64,000 bases of DNA from an uncultured Ilumatobacter sp. (GTDB lineage: Bacteria; Actinomycetota; Acidimicrobiia; Acidimicrobiales; Ilumatobacteraceae), in NCBI GenBank assembly GCA_938091165.1, contig CALKNK010000002.1, positions 100,774 through 164,773 on the forward strand. Reading direction: 5' to 3'. A program made the translations under genes and the position numbers. How positions within the stretch are numbered: position 1 is the first letter of the stretch; every line of letters begins with the position of its first letter. The notes under the pieces are model-generated. The model had not been told where the DNA came from. It was given only the letters and a program-made list of their open reading frames with translations, and did no database searches. This document shows, piece after piece, positions 44,572 through 53,747 of the stretch.

Positions 44572-46213
44572 CTACTCCTTTTTCGTGACGGTCTTTTTCG
44601 CCGCAGCTTTCTTGCCAGCGACTTTTTTCGGGACCACTGTTTTCGGCTTAGAGACTGCCCGCTTCGCTGCGACGCCTTTTTTCTCTACCGCTTGGCTCTA
44701 CTGGCGTATCGCCGTCGCCACCGTGATGCCTTGGTGGCGGGGGCTGTGGCACGGCCCACTCAGCGCCGGTGGCTTTGAAAAGACGTTGCACTTCGTCGAT
44801 GTGGAGATCGACGAGATGCCACAGGTCAGGTATGAGCCGTCGATCCGAGATAAGTCCGAAGTCCATCCGGTTGGCGTAGGAATGCACGGTGATGTTGAGG
44901 CCGACCCCGTCGGTAATTGTCGACACGGGAATATAGGCATCAAGCTTCGCTCCGGCGAAGTAGCGCGGCTGCCGGGGTCCTGGGACATTTGAGATCACCA
45001 CATTGATAGGGCTGTTCACTCGGTCGGCCAGCTTCAGTCTCGAAACGAGACGGATCGCTGACGCAGCCACAACCGGTGACGTGTAGTCGGTCGCTTGGCC
45101 CAGCGCTTCGGCCGGGATCAGGTCAAATTGGTGCTTGCCGAGACTCATTGCCTCGCGGCATAGCGCCACTCGTTCAATCGGGTCCGCGCAGTTCGTCGGG
45201 AGGTCGGCAACGATGGCAGATACGCGGTTGGTCCACGGGTCTTCTTCATCGCCGGTTCGAATCGAGACGGGCACCATTGCTCGAAGCGGCTGGTCGGGCA
45301 GTGCATCGTTTTCAATGAGGTAGGCGCGCAGCGCACCAGCGCAAATGGCCATGACGACATCGTTAAGCGTGCCGCCGGTGGCGTCCTTGAGTCGTTTGAG
45401 GTTCTCGAGTGATGTCGAACGCATTGCGAAACGACGGTCCGGGGTCACTGAGGCGTTCCACGGTGTGGGTGGTGCCGATGTCAGGGGTAACGACACCCGC
45501 TCGTTGGCCGGGTCCGAGCGGCGCGCTATCGCTCCAAGCGTTGAACGCGCTTGGAGCGCAAACCCACTCACACTGGTGATACCGGCAGCATCGGCGAAAT
45601 CACGCACAACATTCAGTGATAATCGCAGCTGTCGAATCGGGTTGATTGCAAGGTTCTTGGCGGCGGCCTGCAGCATGACGCTGCGACTCGGCGGTTCTTC
45701 GCCGATCCACTCGCGATGTTTGAGTGGGTAGATCGCGTCCGGCGAATCCTCAGTGAACATCTTGAGCATGATCACGCCAGAGGTGCCATCTATGGTGGCG
45801 TGGTGCGTTTTTTGGAGCAAAGCCCAGCGCCCATCCGCCAGCCCCTCGATGACGTACGCCTCCCACAGCGGCCGCGAACGGTCCATTTTGCGGCCCACGA
45901 TCCGAGCAACCTGCTCGGCGAGTTGGTCGACTGCGCCCGGTGGAGCGAGACCGATGTGACGCACATGGAAATCAATGTCGAAGTTCGCGTCCTCGATCCA
46001 GTAGGGACGGTCGAGTTCAAACGGTACCTCGACTACTTTGCGGCGGAGCGGCTCAAGGTGACCGGCCATGATGCTCAACCGATTTCGCACCTCAGCGAAC
46101 GGGTCGAAATCAGCTGACGGGCGCTCGTAAATGCTCAGCCCATTCACGTGACCGTAGGTGTTCGGCGTCTCCATGAGCAAGAAACTGACGTCGAGTCCAG
46201 TAAGCTGTTTCAT
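44572..46213 (-). CDS. Wax ester synthase / diacylglycerol acyltransferase, tail frameshifted
   Basis: Bifunctional WS/DGAT that uses acyl-CoA to make wax esters or triacylglycerol storage lipid. The acceptor motif HHxxxDG is in KTHHATIDGTSG, with PLWEAYVIEGL and the late NVVISNVPGP segment also typical. As read, the frame stops at 44648 (521 aa). One base fewer in the A6 run at 44677-44682 would extend it to TAG 44572 with a Lys/Ala-rich tail (KKVAGKKAAAKKTVTKKE). The start is ATG 46213, and the main enzyme domain is intact. Confidence 0.9.
44677..44682 (-). other. A6 run where the WS/DGAT frame shifts
   Basis: Six A on the minus strand. Deleting one joins the main frame to a lysine-rich tail ending at 44572. 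Could be a sequencing indel, a real mutation or a slippage site. Confidence 0.55.
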
Positions 46214-46319
46214 GCCGAATCTCCTTCAGCGTCACGTTGATCGATGTGCACGCAGCATCGCCGCCTAACCTGATGAATGTCAAACCCTTCTGCGCCCGCT
46301 GCGGGCCGCGGGTACCGTG

Positions 46320-47111
46320 ATGGATATGTCCGCTGATGCCACCAATCACGACGCCGAGTCCGGTCAGATTAAGCCCGAACATGAACGCGTTCACTCTCAT
46401 GGACCTGGCCACAGCCACATGGTTCATCGCCATCGAGACGTCACAGGAGGCACGATCCGCGCCGCTGTCTTTGGTGTCAGCGATGGCCTCGTATCCAACG
46501 TTGCGCTCATCCTTGGCGTAGCTGCGGCGGTTTCGACACGCGACAGTGTGCTCATCGCAGGTGTGGCCGGTTTGCTCGCGGGGTCCGCTTCAATGGCCGC
46601 CGGTGAATACGTGTCGATGAAGGCCCAGGCCGAGTTGATCGAGCGTGAACTTGACATCGAACGGCTCTCGATTGCGAAGCAGCCCGAGATGGAACAAAAC
46701 GAGCTTGCTGCGATCTACCGTCAACGTGGTGCAGACACCGAGACTGCGCGCCGGATGGCTGAACAAGTCCACGAAAATCCTGAGGTGGCGCTTGACGTGC
46801 ACGCACGCGAGGAACTTGGCGTCCATCTCGACGGGACCGGGAACGCAAGCGCTGCCGCCCTTAGCTCATTTGTCGCTTTTGCCTTCGGCGCGCTGATTCC
46901 GCTGTTCCCTTGGTTTTTCTTCGAGGGCAATGGCGCCGTGATTACCTCGGCCGTTCTCGGACTGATTGCAACAGCCTGCGTCGGCGCAGTGCTTGCAAGG
47001 TTTACCGAGCGATCGGTGGTCCGCACCGCCGGTCGCCAAATGAGTTGGGCGATTGCAGCGTGCACGGCCACGTGGGTGATTGGCAGCTGGCTCGGCACCA
47101 CGGTCGGTTGA
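46320..47111 (+). CDS. VIT1/CCC1 family transporter
   Basis: 263 aa with about five membrane helices. The family core is AAVFGVSDGLVSNVALILGVAAA and AGSASMAAGEYVSMKAQ, followed by the charged cytoplasmic helices (LIERELDIERLSIAKQPEMEQNELAAIYRQRG) that in VIT1 bind metal. The N-terminus is His-rich (HSHGPGHSHMVHRHRD). Family members export Fe(II) or Mn(II). The start could be 46317 GTG or 46326 ATG. Overlaps the PLD gene by one base (TGATG). Confidence 0.9.
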   Translation: MDMSADATNHDAESGQIKPEHERVHSHGPGHSHMVHRHRDVTGGTIRAAVFGVSDGLVSNVALILGVAAAVSTRDSVLIAGVAGLLAGSASMAAGEYVSMKAQAELIERELDIERLSIAKQPEMEQNELAAIYRQRGADTETARRMAEQVHENPEVALDVHAREELGVHLDGTGNASAAALSSFVAFAFGALIPLFPWFFFEGNGAVITSAVLGLIATACVGAVLARFTERSVVRTAGRQMSWAIAACTATWVIGSWLGTTVG

Positions 47112-48310
47112 TGGGTCGAGCATCGTCGAGCACGGGCTCAGCGCCGCCTGGTGCCCGTGAATGGGCGGATCGCGTCCATTCACTGCTCGGCATACACGCG
47201 ACGGAGGGCAACACCGTCGATGTTCTACGCAACGGTGACGAAATCTTCGGTGCGATGCTCGACGCCATCGACGGCGCTGAGCAGACCGTTGACATTGTCA
47301 CCTTCGTTTTCTGGAGCGGTCACATCGCTGACCGCTTCGCCCAAGCACTGGTCGGCGCGGCAAACCGCGGATGTCGGGTCCGCGTCCTAATTGATGCGCT
47401 CGCCGAACGCAAACTCGACTCCGATGTGATCAACGCCATTAAGGGATCCAGCTGCGAGTTGCGCTGGTTTCGGCCATTCACTGACGAAAAGATTCCGCAG
47501 TTGAGCGGCGCAAACAACCGCACGCACCGCAAAATCCTCGTGGTCGACGGCACCGTGGGTTTCATCGGCGGTGTCGGGATCGCTGACGAGTGGTCCGGTA
47601 ACGCCCGCAACAAGCACGAATACCGCGATACGCACCTCCGAGTTCGCGGGCCAGCTGTTGCGGGGCTGCAGGCTGGGTTCATCGACAACTGGGCCGACCA
47701 CAACCACAGCGGTTTTGACCCGATGTCTGAGTCGGTCATCGACTCACAGCCCGAAGGGACAACGGCATGCGCTGTTGTGCAAGCTGCGGCCGAGAACGGA
47801 TCCAACGATATTTGGCGGCTGATGATCACGCTAATCGCGTGCGCGCAGAAACGAATCCGTATCGCATCGGCGTACTTCAATCCGGGTGAACAGCTCACTC
47901 AGGCGTTAATCGACGCTGTCGATAGCGGAGTCTCGGTCGACATCATGCTGCCCGGCGCTCACGCTGATAAGCGCTTTATTCAGATCACCGGCGAGGCGTC
48001 GTACCAACGTCTACTGCAAGCCGGCGTGGTTTTACACACCTACGAGGTGTCGATGATGCACGCAAAGGTGATGACCGTCGACGGAACGGTTGCCTCAGTT
48101 GGATCAGCCAATTTTAACCAGCGGTCGCTGCGTCACGACGACGAGGCGAACATCGTTGTCTTCGACCCTGACGTCGTCGCTGTGCTCGATCGTCACCTCG
48201 ACGAGGACCTCGAACACTGCGTGCTGCTCGATCCACAGGAATGGGCTGCTCGTGGGCTTTTCCAACGCGTTGCTGAACGAGTCACCGAAACCGTCAACCA
48301 CTGGCTCTGA
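47111..48310 (+). CDS. Phospholipase D / cardiolipin synthase-like protein
   Basis: 399 aa with two HKD motifs: HRKILVVDGTVGFIGG and MHAKVMTVDGTVASVGSANFNQRS. This two-motif form makes cardiolipin or transfers phosphatidyl groups. There is no N-terminal membrane helix, unlike typical Cls, so it may be soluble or peripheral. ATG 47111 shares a base with the upstream VIT1 stop. Translational coupling is likely. Confidence 0.9.
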   Translation: MGRASSSTGSAPPGAREWADRVHSLLGIHATEGNTVDVLRNGDEIFGAMLDAIDGAEQTVDIVTFVFWSGHIADRFAQALVGAANRGCRVRVLIDALAERKLDSDVINAIKGSSCELRWFRPFTDEKIPQLSGANNRTHRKILVVDGTVGFIGGVGIADEWSGNARNKHEYRDTHLRVRGPAVAGLQAGFIDNWADHNHSGFDPMSESVIDSQPEGTTACAVVQAAAENGSNDIWRLMITLIACAQKRIRIASAYFNPGEQLTQALIDAVDSGVSVDIMLPGAHADKRFIQITGEASYQRLLQAGVVLHTYEVSMMHAKVMTVDGTVASVGSANFNQRSLRHDDEANIVVFDPDVVAVLDRHLDEDLEHCVLLDPQEWAARGLFQRVAERVTETVNHWL

Positions 48311-48347
48311 CGGACATCGCCCCGCGCTGCGCTGTATCGTCCGCTTC

Positions 48348-49538
48348 GTGACGTCGCCCCGCTCACTCTGGTCGCGTCTGTGGACGTTTCGCCTTGCCGC
48401 CGCAACAGTGGTGCTGACGCTCGCGCTCTTTGCGGTGGGAGCGACCGTTCCGGTTAAAGCACAGACCGGCAGCGAAGCAGACCGGCAGGCTGCCCGCGAG
48501 ATCCAGGCTGCCCGCGACCGAGCCAATGAGGCTGCCCAGGCGTTGTTCGATACCGAGTCATTGATCGACTCGCTAGGCCTGGAGATTGCCAAAGCCCAGA
48601 AGGAGTTGGCCGCGGTTGAAGCCAAGTCGAGCGAGATGCGCCAGTCACTCGAAGCATCCGCCGTGCGTCGCTTCACGCAGTCAGGAGGTTCCAGTTTCAT
48701 ACTGCTCGGCGACCTCGACGAAGCCAACGACGAACTCGCTGCCGAAGTGCTCGCCGCAGTTACTGTCGAGGCCGCAACGGTCGAATTGGATGACTTTGAT
48801 GCCGTGATCAAGGAAGTCGACGAAGCTCGCTCCCGCCTTGAGCGACGTCAAGCCGAGGCGGAACAAGCTGTTGCCAACTACGCCGCACTGAAGCAGCGGA
48901 CCGAAGATGAAATCGCGCAACTCATTGAGGTCGAAGAGCAGAGGCAGATCGACGAAGCAATCGAGCGCGAGTTGCAGCGCCAACGCGATCAGCGGACACG
49001 CCAGAATGCGGTCGCGTCTCAGGCCGCAACCGAACTTCAATCGGCTGCGTCTGCCACGGCCGCCAGCCCAAACGGCGGTTCAGGTGGAGGTGCTGCAAAT
49101 GGTGGCTCAGGGGGAGGCGCCCCGCCCACAACTTCGCCACCGTCGAACACTGGTCGCGGGATGACCTGCCCGATTCGCGGTAACTACGCGTTTGCGGACA
49201 CGTGGGGAGCACCCCGCTCTGGTGGGCGCCGCCATCAAGGTGTCGACATGATTGCACCATCAGGCACCACACTCGTGGCGGCCGAATCAGGCACCGTTCG
49301 ATTCTCCACCAACCGCCTCGGCGGCAATGCCGCCTGGGTGACCGGCAACAGCGGCACGAAGTACTACTACGCACACTTGCTGGGCTTCACAGGCGGAAAC
49401 CGCTCTGTGTCTCAGGGTGAGCAAATTGGCACCGTTGGCCAGACCGGTAACGCAGGCACACCGCACCTCCACCTCCAGATTCATCCCGGCGGAGGCACTG
49501 CTGTCAACCCGTACCCATACGTTCGCGCTATCTGCTAA
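48348..49538 (+). CDS. M23 family peptidase with coiled coil
   Basis: 396 aa from GTG 48348. A signal or anchor helix lies at about residues 15-35 (LAAATVVLTLALFAVGATV), followed by a roughly 200-residue coiled coil like EnvC/RipA-type proteins, a Gly/Ser-rich linker, and the M23 domain. The zinc site His-x-x-x-Asp is HQGVDM and the second motif is HLHLQIH. It likely cleaves peptidoglycan cross-links or activates such enzymes. It starts 37 nt after the PLD gene. Confidence 0.9.
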   Translation: MTSPRSLWSRLWTFRLAAATVVLTLALFAVGATVPVKAQTGSEADRQAAREIQAARDRANEAAQALFDTESLIDSLGLEIAKAQKELAAVEAKSSEMRQSLEASAVRRFTQSGGSSFILLGDLDEANDELAAEVLAAVTVEAATVELDDFDAVIKEVDEARSRLERRQAEAEQAVANYAALKQRTEDEIAQLIEVEEQRQIDEAIERELQRQRDQRTRQNAVASQAATELQSAASATAASPNGGSGGGAANGGSGGGAPPTTSPPSNTGRGMTCPIRGNYAFADTWGAPRSGGRRHQGVDMIAPSGTTLVAAESGTVRFSTNRLGGNAAWVTGNSGTKYYYAHLLGFTGGNRSVSQGEQIGTVGQTGNAGTPHLHLQIHPGGGTAVNPYPYVRAIC

Positions 49539-49754
49539 CTGCAACCAGTCTCTGCGGGATCGGCGCAAGCTTCCCCGGTGGGATCGTGGCCCGTTTCCGA
49601 TCAATCATCTCCGATCGCACCCATCGGTAGTTTCAGCATCGTGTCACTGGTCGCGTTCGAACCTCTGGCCGCCGCAAGTCAGTCCGTCCATGCGGGGCGC
49701 TGACACGAGACAGCATGGAATAAAACCAGTCCAAGTTGACCGCTCTGATTTGTC
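49539..49754. other. Convergent intergenic region
   Basis: 216 bases between converging genes; no gene or clear terminator seen. Confidence 0.4.
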
Positions 49755-50918
49755 TCAGTACGACTTGGGAAGGCCAAGGACGTTTTGGGCAACGTAGTTA
49801 AGCGTCATCTCTTGGCTGACTGGCGCCAGTCGCTGCAGCCGAGCCTCGCGCCAATATCGCTCTACGTGATACTCGGTGGCATAGCCCAACCCGCCGTGCG
49901 TCTGAATCGCCTGATCAGCAGCAAAGAATGACGCCTCCGCTGCCAAGTATTTGGCGGTATTGGCCTGCTCACCACATTCGAGCCCAGAGTCATAGCGCTC
50001 AGCCGCACCCAACATCATCGTGTACGCCGCCCGCAGGTCCATGTGCGCCTTAGCTAACGGATGCGAAATTGCTTGGTTCTTCCCGATAGGGCGACCAAAG
50101 ACCTCACGCTCTTGTGCGTACGAGATGGCGCGCCGCAGGGCGACCTCCCCAATCCCACACGCCATTGAGGCGAGCAAAATACGCTCAGCGTTCAGTCCAT
50201 GCAAGATATGGTGGAATCCTCGGCCGCGTTCTCCTACAAGGCGCCAACCTTCGACCGGTAAAGCGTCGTAGGCCACCTCACACGACGCCACCGCATTGCG
50301 CCCTAACTTGGGGATCGGCGCAATGTTGCAGTAAGACGGGTCGAGATCGACAAGAAACAATGATAAGCCACCGAGCCCTTCACCTGGCACTCCGTCGGTT
50401 CGAGCGAGCACTAGGCACACCTCGGCTTCAAGTGCCTTTGACGTCCAAATCTTGCGACCCGAGATGATGAAGCCACCCGTTCCGTCATCGGTGGCGCGCG
50501 TCAAGACGCGACTCGTATCAGTCCCGGCATCTGGTTCGGTCACGCCGAAGGCAACATGGAGATCACCCGCTGCTGCTCGGGGAAGAAAAGTGTCCTTGAG
50601 TTGGTCGTTCCCGAACTTAATGACCGGGGCAAGGCCGAACATCGTCAGGTGCAGCGCAGTCGAGCCGTTCATTGCAGCACCTGACGCTGCGACACGGTTC
50701 AAGACAAGTGCACCTTCGGCAATCCCTTGGCCACCGCCGCCATATCGCTCGGGGATTGCGATACCGACCCAGCCCCCGGCGGCCATTGCGTTGTAGAAGT
50801 CCCAGGGGAACTCGTGGTCGCGGTCCTTCTGAGACCAGTAGTCATCGTCAAAATCAGCGCAAACGCGATCAACGCCTTGGGCAATTGCGGAACGGTGTTC
50901 ATCGTTGTCGAGAGTCAT
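49755..50918 (-). CDS. Acyl-CoA dehydrogenase paired with a phosphotransferase
   Basis: 387 aa from ATG 50918. FGVTEPDAGTDTSRV is the FAD/substrate segment and IQTHGGLGYATEYHVERYWREARLQRLAPVSQEMTLNYVAQNVLGLPKSY the C-terminal signature. The adjacent upstream gene on the same strand is an aminoglycoside-phosphotransferase-fold kinase. Such pairs (ACAD10/11 in animals, LvaA/LvaC in Pseudomonas) act on 4-hydroxyacyl-CoA. Function here is inferred from this layout. Confidence 0.9.
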   Translation of the reverse strand: MTLDNDEHRSAIAQGVDRVCADFDDDYWSQKDRDHEFPWDFYNAMAAGGWVGIAIPERYGGGGQGIAEGALVLNRVAASGAAMNGSTALHLTMFGLAPVIKFGNDQLKDTFLPRAAAGDLHVAFGVTEPDAGTDTSRVLTRATDDGTGGFIISGRKIWTSKALEAEVCLVLARTDGVPGEGLGGLSLFLVDLDPSYCNIAPIPKLGRNAVASCEVAYDALPVEGWRLVGERGRGFHHILHGLNAERILLASMACGIGEVALRRAISYAQEREVFGRPIGKNQAISHPLAKAHMDLRAAYTMMLGAAERYDSGLECGEQANTAKYLAAEASFFAADQAIQTHGGLGYATEYHVERYWREARLQRLAPVSQEMTLNYVAQNVLGLPKSY

Positions 50919-50972
50919 CGGGTATCGAGCTTGGCAGCCAACGCTCCCTATCGACGAGCGCACAACATCAAG

Positions 50973-52025
50973 TCACGAATCAAGCAGCGATTCGAGGTCC
51001 AATACATTGATGGCTCGGGCACAGCGCCGGTTCATCGCCTCGATCAAAGCGAGCTGACGCGGGTCATCAAAGTCCATCCCCCGGGCGGCGACGATTGGAT
51101 AGACGAGACAGAACAACGCAGCCAGCCGATAGTCCTCCCATAGGCCACTGGTTTCGACAGGCGACACTCCTGCAGCATGGAGTGCAGCGATATAGCGGTC
51201 GAAAAGGAGTCGCTCATGGGCGTCCGCGACGTCCGGCAAGAGACTCTGGGTGACGAAGTAGGCCAGGTCATAGGACGGCGAACCGAGACCAGTCAGCTGG
51301 AAGTCGAGGAGGACCGTGTGTCCATCTGCAGCAAAGAAGATGTTGTCGGCACGGTAGTCACCGTGAAGCACCGTCGTGGGCGATGTCGATAGCGTCGCCA
51401 ACATCGCGGGCATCGCATCGGCCCAACGGGGCGCAACGCTGGCGATTAAGGGATCGACGCTCATCAGCGAACTGACCTTTTCCCAACCTTCGGCAAAGAC
51501 AACAGGCAAGACGGCGGGATAAATCGGATCAGCCAGACTCACCACAGCTCCGGTCTCAACGAAGCGTTCCGCATCACCCCAAAACTCTGCGTGCCAGAGA
51601 GCGAGTTCATCGACAGCACGCTCGGCATCAGCGATCTCCATGCCTTCGATCTGGTCAACGACCCGATGCCCGCCCTCGTCTGCCATCAACACAAAGTACG
51701 AAGCCCCATCTTCTGACACAGCACCTCCGAACCCTTGCGGCACGTCGATCGGCGAGCGCTCCCGAAGCTCTTCAAAGAACCTGACCTCCCGTTCGTACAT
51801 TCGCAAAATCGAGCTCGTGAAGACCGCCGCGTCGTCAAGCGCAGGCAGTTTCAGAACCAAGGTCTCGGGTACGTCGGTGCCTCTGAGATGCAGCCGGTAG
51901 ACAGCACTGCTGACACCAACGCCGACACCAATGATCTCAGCGTCGAGCCCAGTGACGTCGAGCCCAGTGACCGCAATCAGCCATTCCGCGGTCACTTCAT
52001 CGATTGATGCGGGAATCTTCGTCAT
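50973..52025 (-). CDS. Aminoglycoside phosphotransferase-fold kinase
   Basis: 350-aa APH-family kinase from ATG 52025. Nucleotide segment around VLKLPALDD, catalytic loop LHGDYRADNIFF and metal Asp in VLLDFQLTGLGSP. LvaA-like kinases use the same fold to phosphorylate 4-hydroxyacyl-CoA. It precedes the acyl-CoA dehydrogenase by 54 nt on the same strand, forming an apparent two-gene unit. A role in antibiotic resistance is less likely in this context. Confidence 0.87.
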   Translation of the reverse strand: MTKIPASIDEVTAEWLIAVTGLDVTGLDAEIIGVGVGVSSAVYRLHLRGTDVPETLVLKLPALDDAAVFTSSILRMYEREVRFFEELRERSPIDVPQGFGGAVSEDGASYFVLMADEGGHRVVDQIEGMEIADAERAVDELALWHAEFWGDAERFVETGAVVSLADPIYPAVLPVVFAEGWEKVSSLMSVDPLIASVAPRWADAMPAMLATLSTSPTTVLHGDYRADNIFFAADGHTVLLDFQLTGLGSPSYDLAYFVTQSLLPDVADAHERLLFDRYIAALHAAGVSPVETSGLWEDYRLAALFCLVYPIVAARGMDFDDPRQLALIEAMNRRCARAINVLDLESLLDS

Positions 52026-52173
52026 GAGCACTCCGTTCGTTACCCCGCCGCACCTGCGGCCCATAGAATGATTCTCGCAGATCTTCGGCGCTAAGAACGA
52101 TTCCCAGCGGATCTTTCATGTACACGGAGGCCATGTCCTAGGAGGCCGGTGGATCGTGTGCCAGGATCGGACT

Positions 52174-53682
52174 ATGGCGATCGAAACTGTCACCGGGTAC
52201 TGCTGGCCTCAATCAATCGCATCGGGCGCAGCCGTCGCACTCCATCTGTCATCTGCGGGCGACCGACCGGTCGACATCGAGATAGCCCGCCTCGGCGCTG
52301 AGCGAACAGTCGTGTGGACCGACACCATCGATGCCGGCGACCACCCGACGCCGCTCGATGCTGACTCCCACGGCTGCAACTGGCCGGTTGCGACAACGGT
52401 GGCTGCCGACGATCAGTGGCCGTCGGGGTACTACGAAGTCCAACTAACGATTGATGTCGGCGGCAAACCTCGACAAAGCCACGCCTTCTTTGTCGTGCGG
52501 CCACGCGCCAATTCGACCAACACAATCCTTTTGCAACTCGCCACAAATACATGGCACGCCTACAACGACTTTGCCGGCCGCAATCTCTACACCGGCAACA
52601 CCCGTGCCTCCCTAAAACGTCCGATGGCGCGTGGGTACCTGTTCAAACCGGCCGGCGCAGGTCGTCGGGTAACCACGATCAACCCTCCCGATCGCGACAT
52701 GAATGCCCATGTCGGCTATCTCCGAATGAACCACCTCTCCGGGTGGGCGGGCTCGGCGGGGTGGCCGGACTGGGAATGGCCGTTTCTTGCCTGGGCCGAG
52801 CGAAACGGCTACGGAATTGATGTCATGACCAACGCTGACTTAGAGGAGCATCCGAACATCGTTGACAGGTATCAGCTGTTGTTGTCGGTCGGACACGACG
52901 AATACTGGTCCGGCCCAATGCGCGACACGGTCGAATCGTTCATCGCCGGTGGTGGCAACGTCGCGTTCTTTTCGGGCAACACCGCACTGTGGCAAGTGCG
53001 AATGGAAGATCACGACAACGCCGGTCCTGCAACGGCGATGGTCGGTTACAAGGGGCAATTCAAGGATGATCCGGTATACGACACAGACCGTATTAGTGAG
53101 CTGACAAGCATCTGGTCCGACCATCTAATCGGCCGTCCTGAGAACCAGATGACCGGAGTGAGTTTCACCCGTGGCGGCTACCACCGCATCGGTAGGCGCG
53201 TCACCAACGGTGCAGGCGGTTACACGGTGTATCGCCCTGAGCACTGGATGTTCGACGGCACGGGGATCGACTACGGTGACGTGCTCGGCGCCGCTGCAAC
53301 CACGGTTGGGTATGAGTGCGATGGCTGCGAGTACACCGTTGTCGACGGACTGCCACACCCGACCGGCGCCGATGGAACGCCTGGTTCGTTCGAAATCCTG
53401 GGTATGGTTCCTGCCGCCCACTTCACTCGGACAACTGCCGGTCGGCCGCCAAAGCCGCACGAGCCGTCCGAGATCGAGTTTCTTGCGTCGCGGGTCTTCG
53501 ACTCCCGTGATGCAACAGCAGTGAAGAAGATCGCTGCTGGCCAGGCAATGCTGGGGAGCTACGTCTCCCCCGGCGGTGGCACGGTCATCACTTCGGGCTC
53601 CACCGATTGGGCTCACGGTCTCGCCGGGCGGGACGAGCAGATCGAGCGGATTACCCGCAATATTCTCGATCGCCTCGGCTGA
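52174..53682 (+). CDS. N,N-dimethylformamidase large-subunit-like protein
   Basis: 502 aa from ATG 52174. It matches the large-subunit-like domain: LLQLATNTWHAYNDFAGRNLYTG, the Trp/Asp-rich WDWEWPFLAWAERNGYGIDVMTNADLE, and LLSVGHDEYWSGPMRDTVESFIAGGGNVAFFSGNT. N,N-dimethylformamidase splits DMF to formate and dimethylamine and normally also needs a small subunit, which is not here. Many relatives are of unknown substrate, so the precise activity is open. It diverges from the kinase gene. Confidence 0.8.
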   Translation: MAIETVTGYCWPQSIASGAAVALHLSSAGDRPVDIEIARLGAERTVVWTDTIDAGDHPTPLDADSHGCNWPVATTVAADDQWPSGYYEVQLTIDVGGKPRQSHAFFVVRPRANSTNTILLQLATNTWHAYNDFAGRNLYTGNTRASLKRPMARGYLFKPAGAGRRVTTINPPDRDMNAHVGYLRMNHLSGWAGSAGWPDWEWPFLAWAERNGYGIDVMTNADLEEHPNIVDRYQLLLSVGHDEYWSGPMRDTVESFIAGGGNVAFFSGNTALWQVRMEDHDNAGPATAMVGYKGQFKDDPVYDTDRISELTSIWSDHLIGRPENQMTGVSFTRGGYHRIGRRVTNGAGGYTVYRPEHWMFDGTGIDYGDVLGAAATTVGYECDGCEYTVVDGLPHPTGADGTPGSFEILGMVPAAHFTRTTAGRPPKPHEPSEIEFLASRVFDSRDATAVKKIAAGQAMLGSYVSPGGGTVITSGSTDWAHGLAGRDEQIERITRNILDRLG

Positions 53683-53747
53683 CTGACCCTGCGGGAGGCG
53701 ATTGCGCCAGAACGAATGCGGCGCTCCCACGCCGGTAGGTTTCGAGC

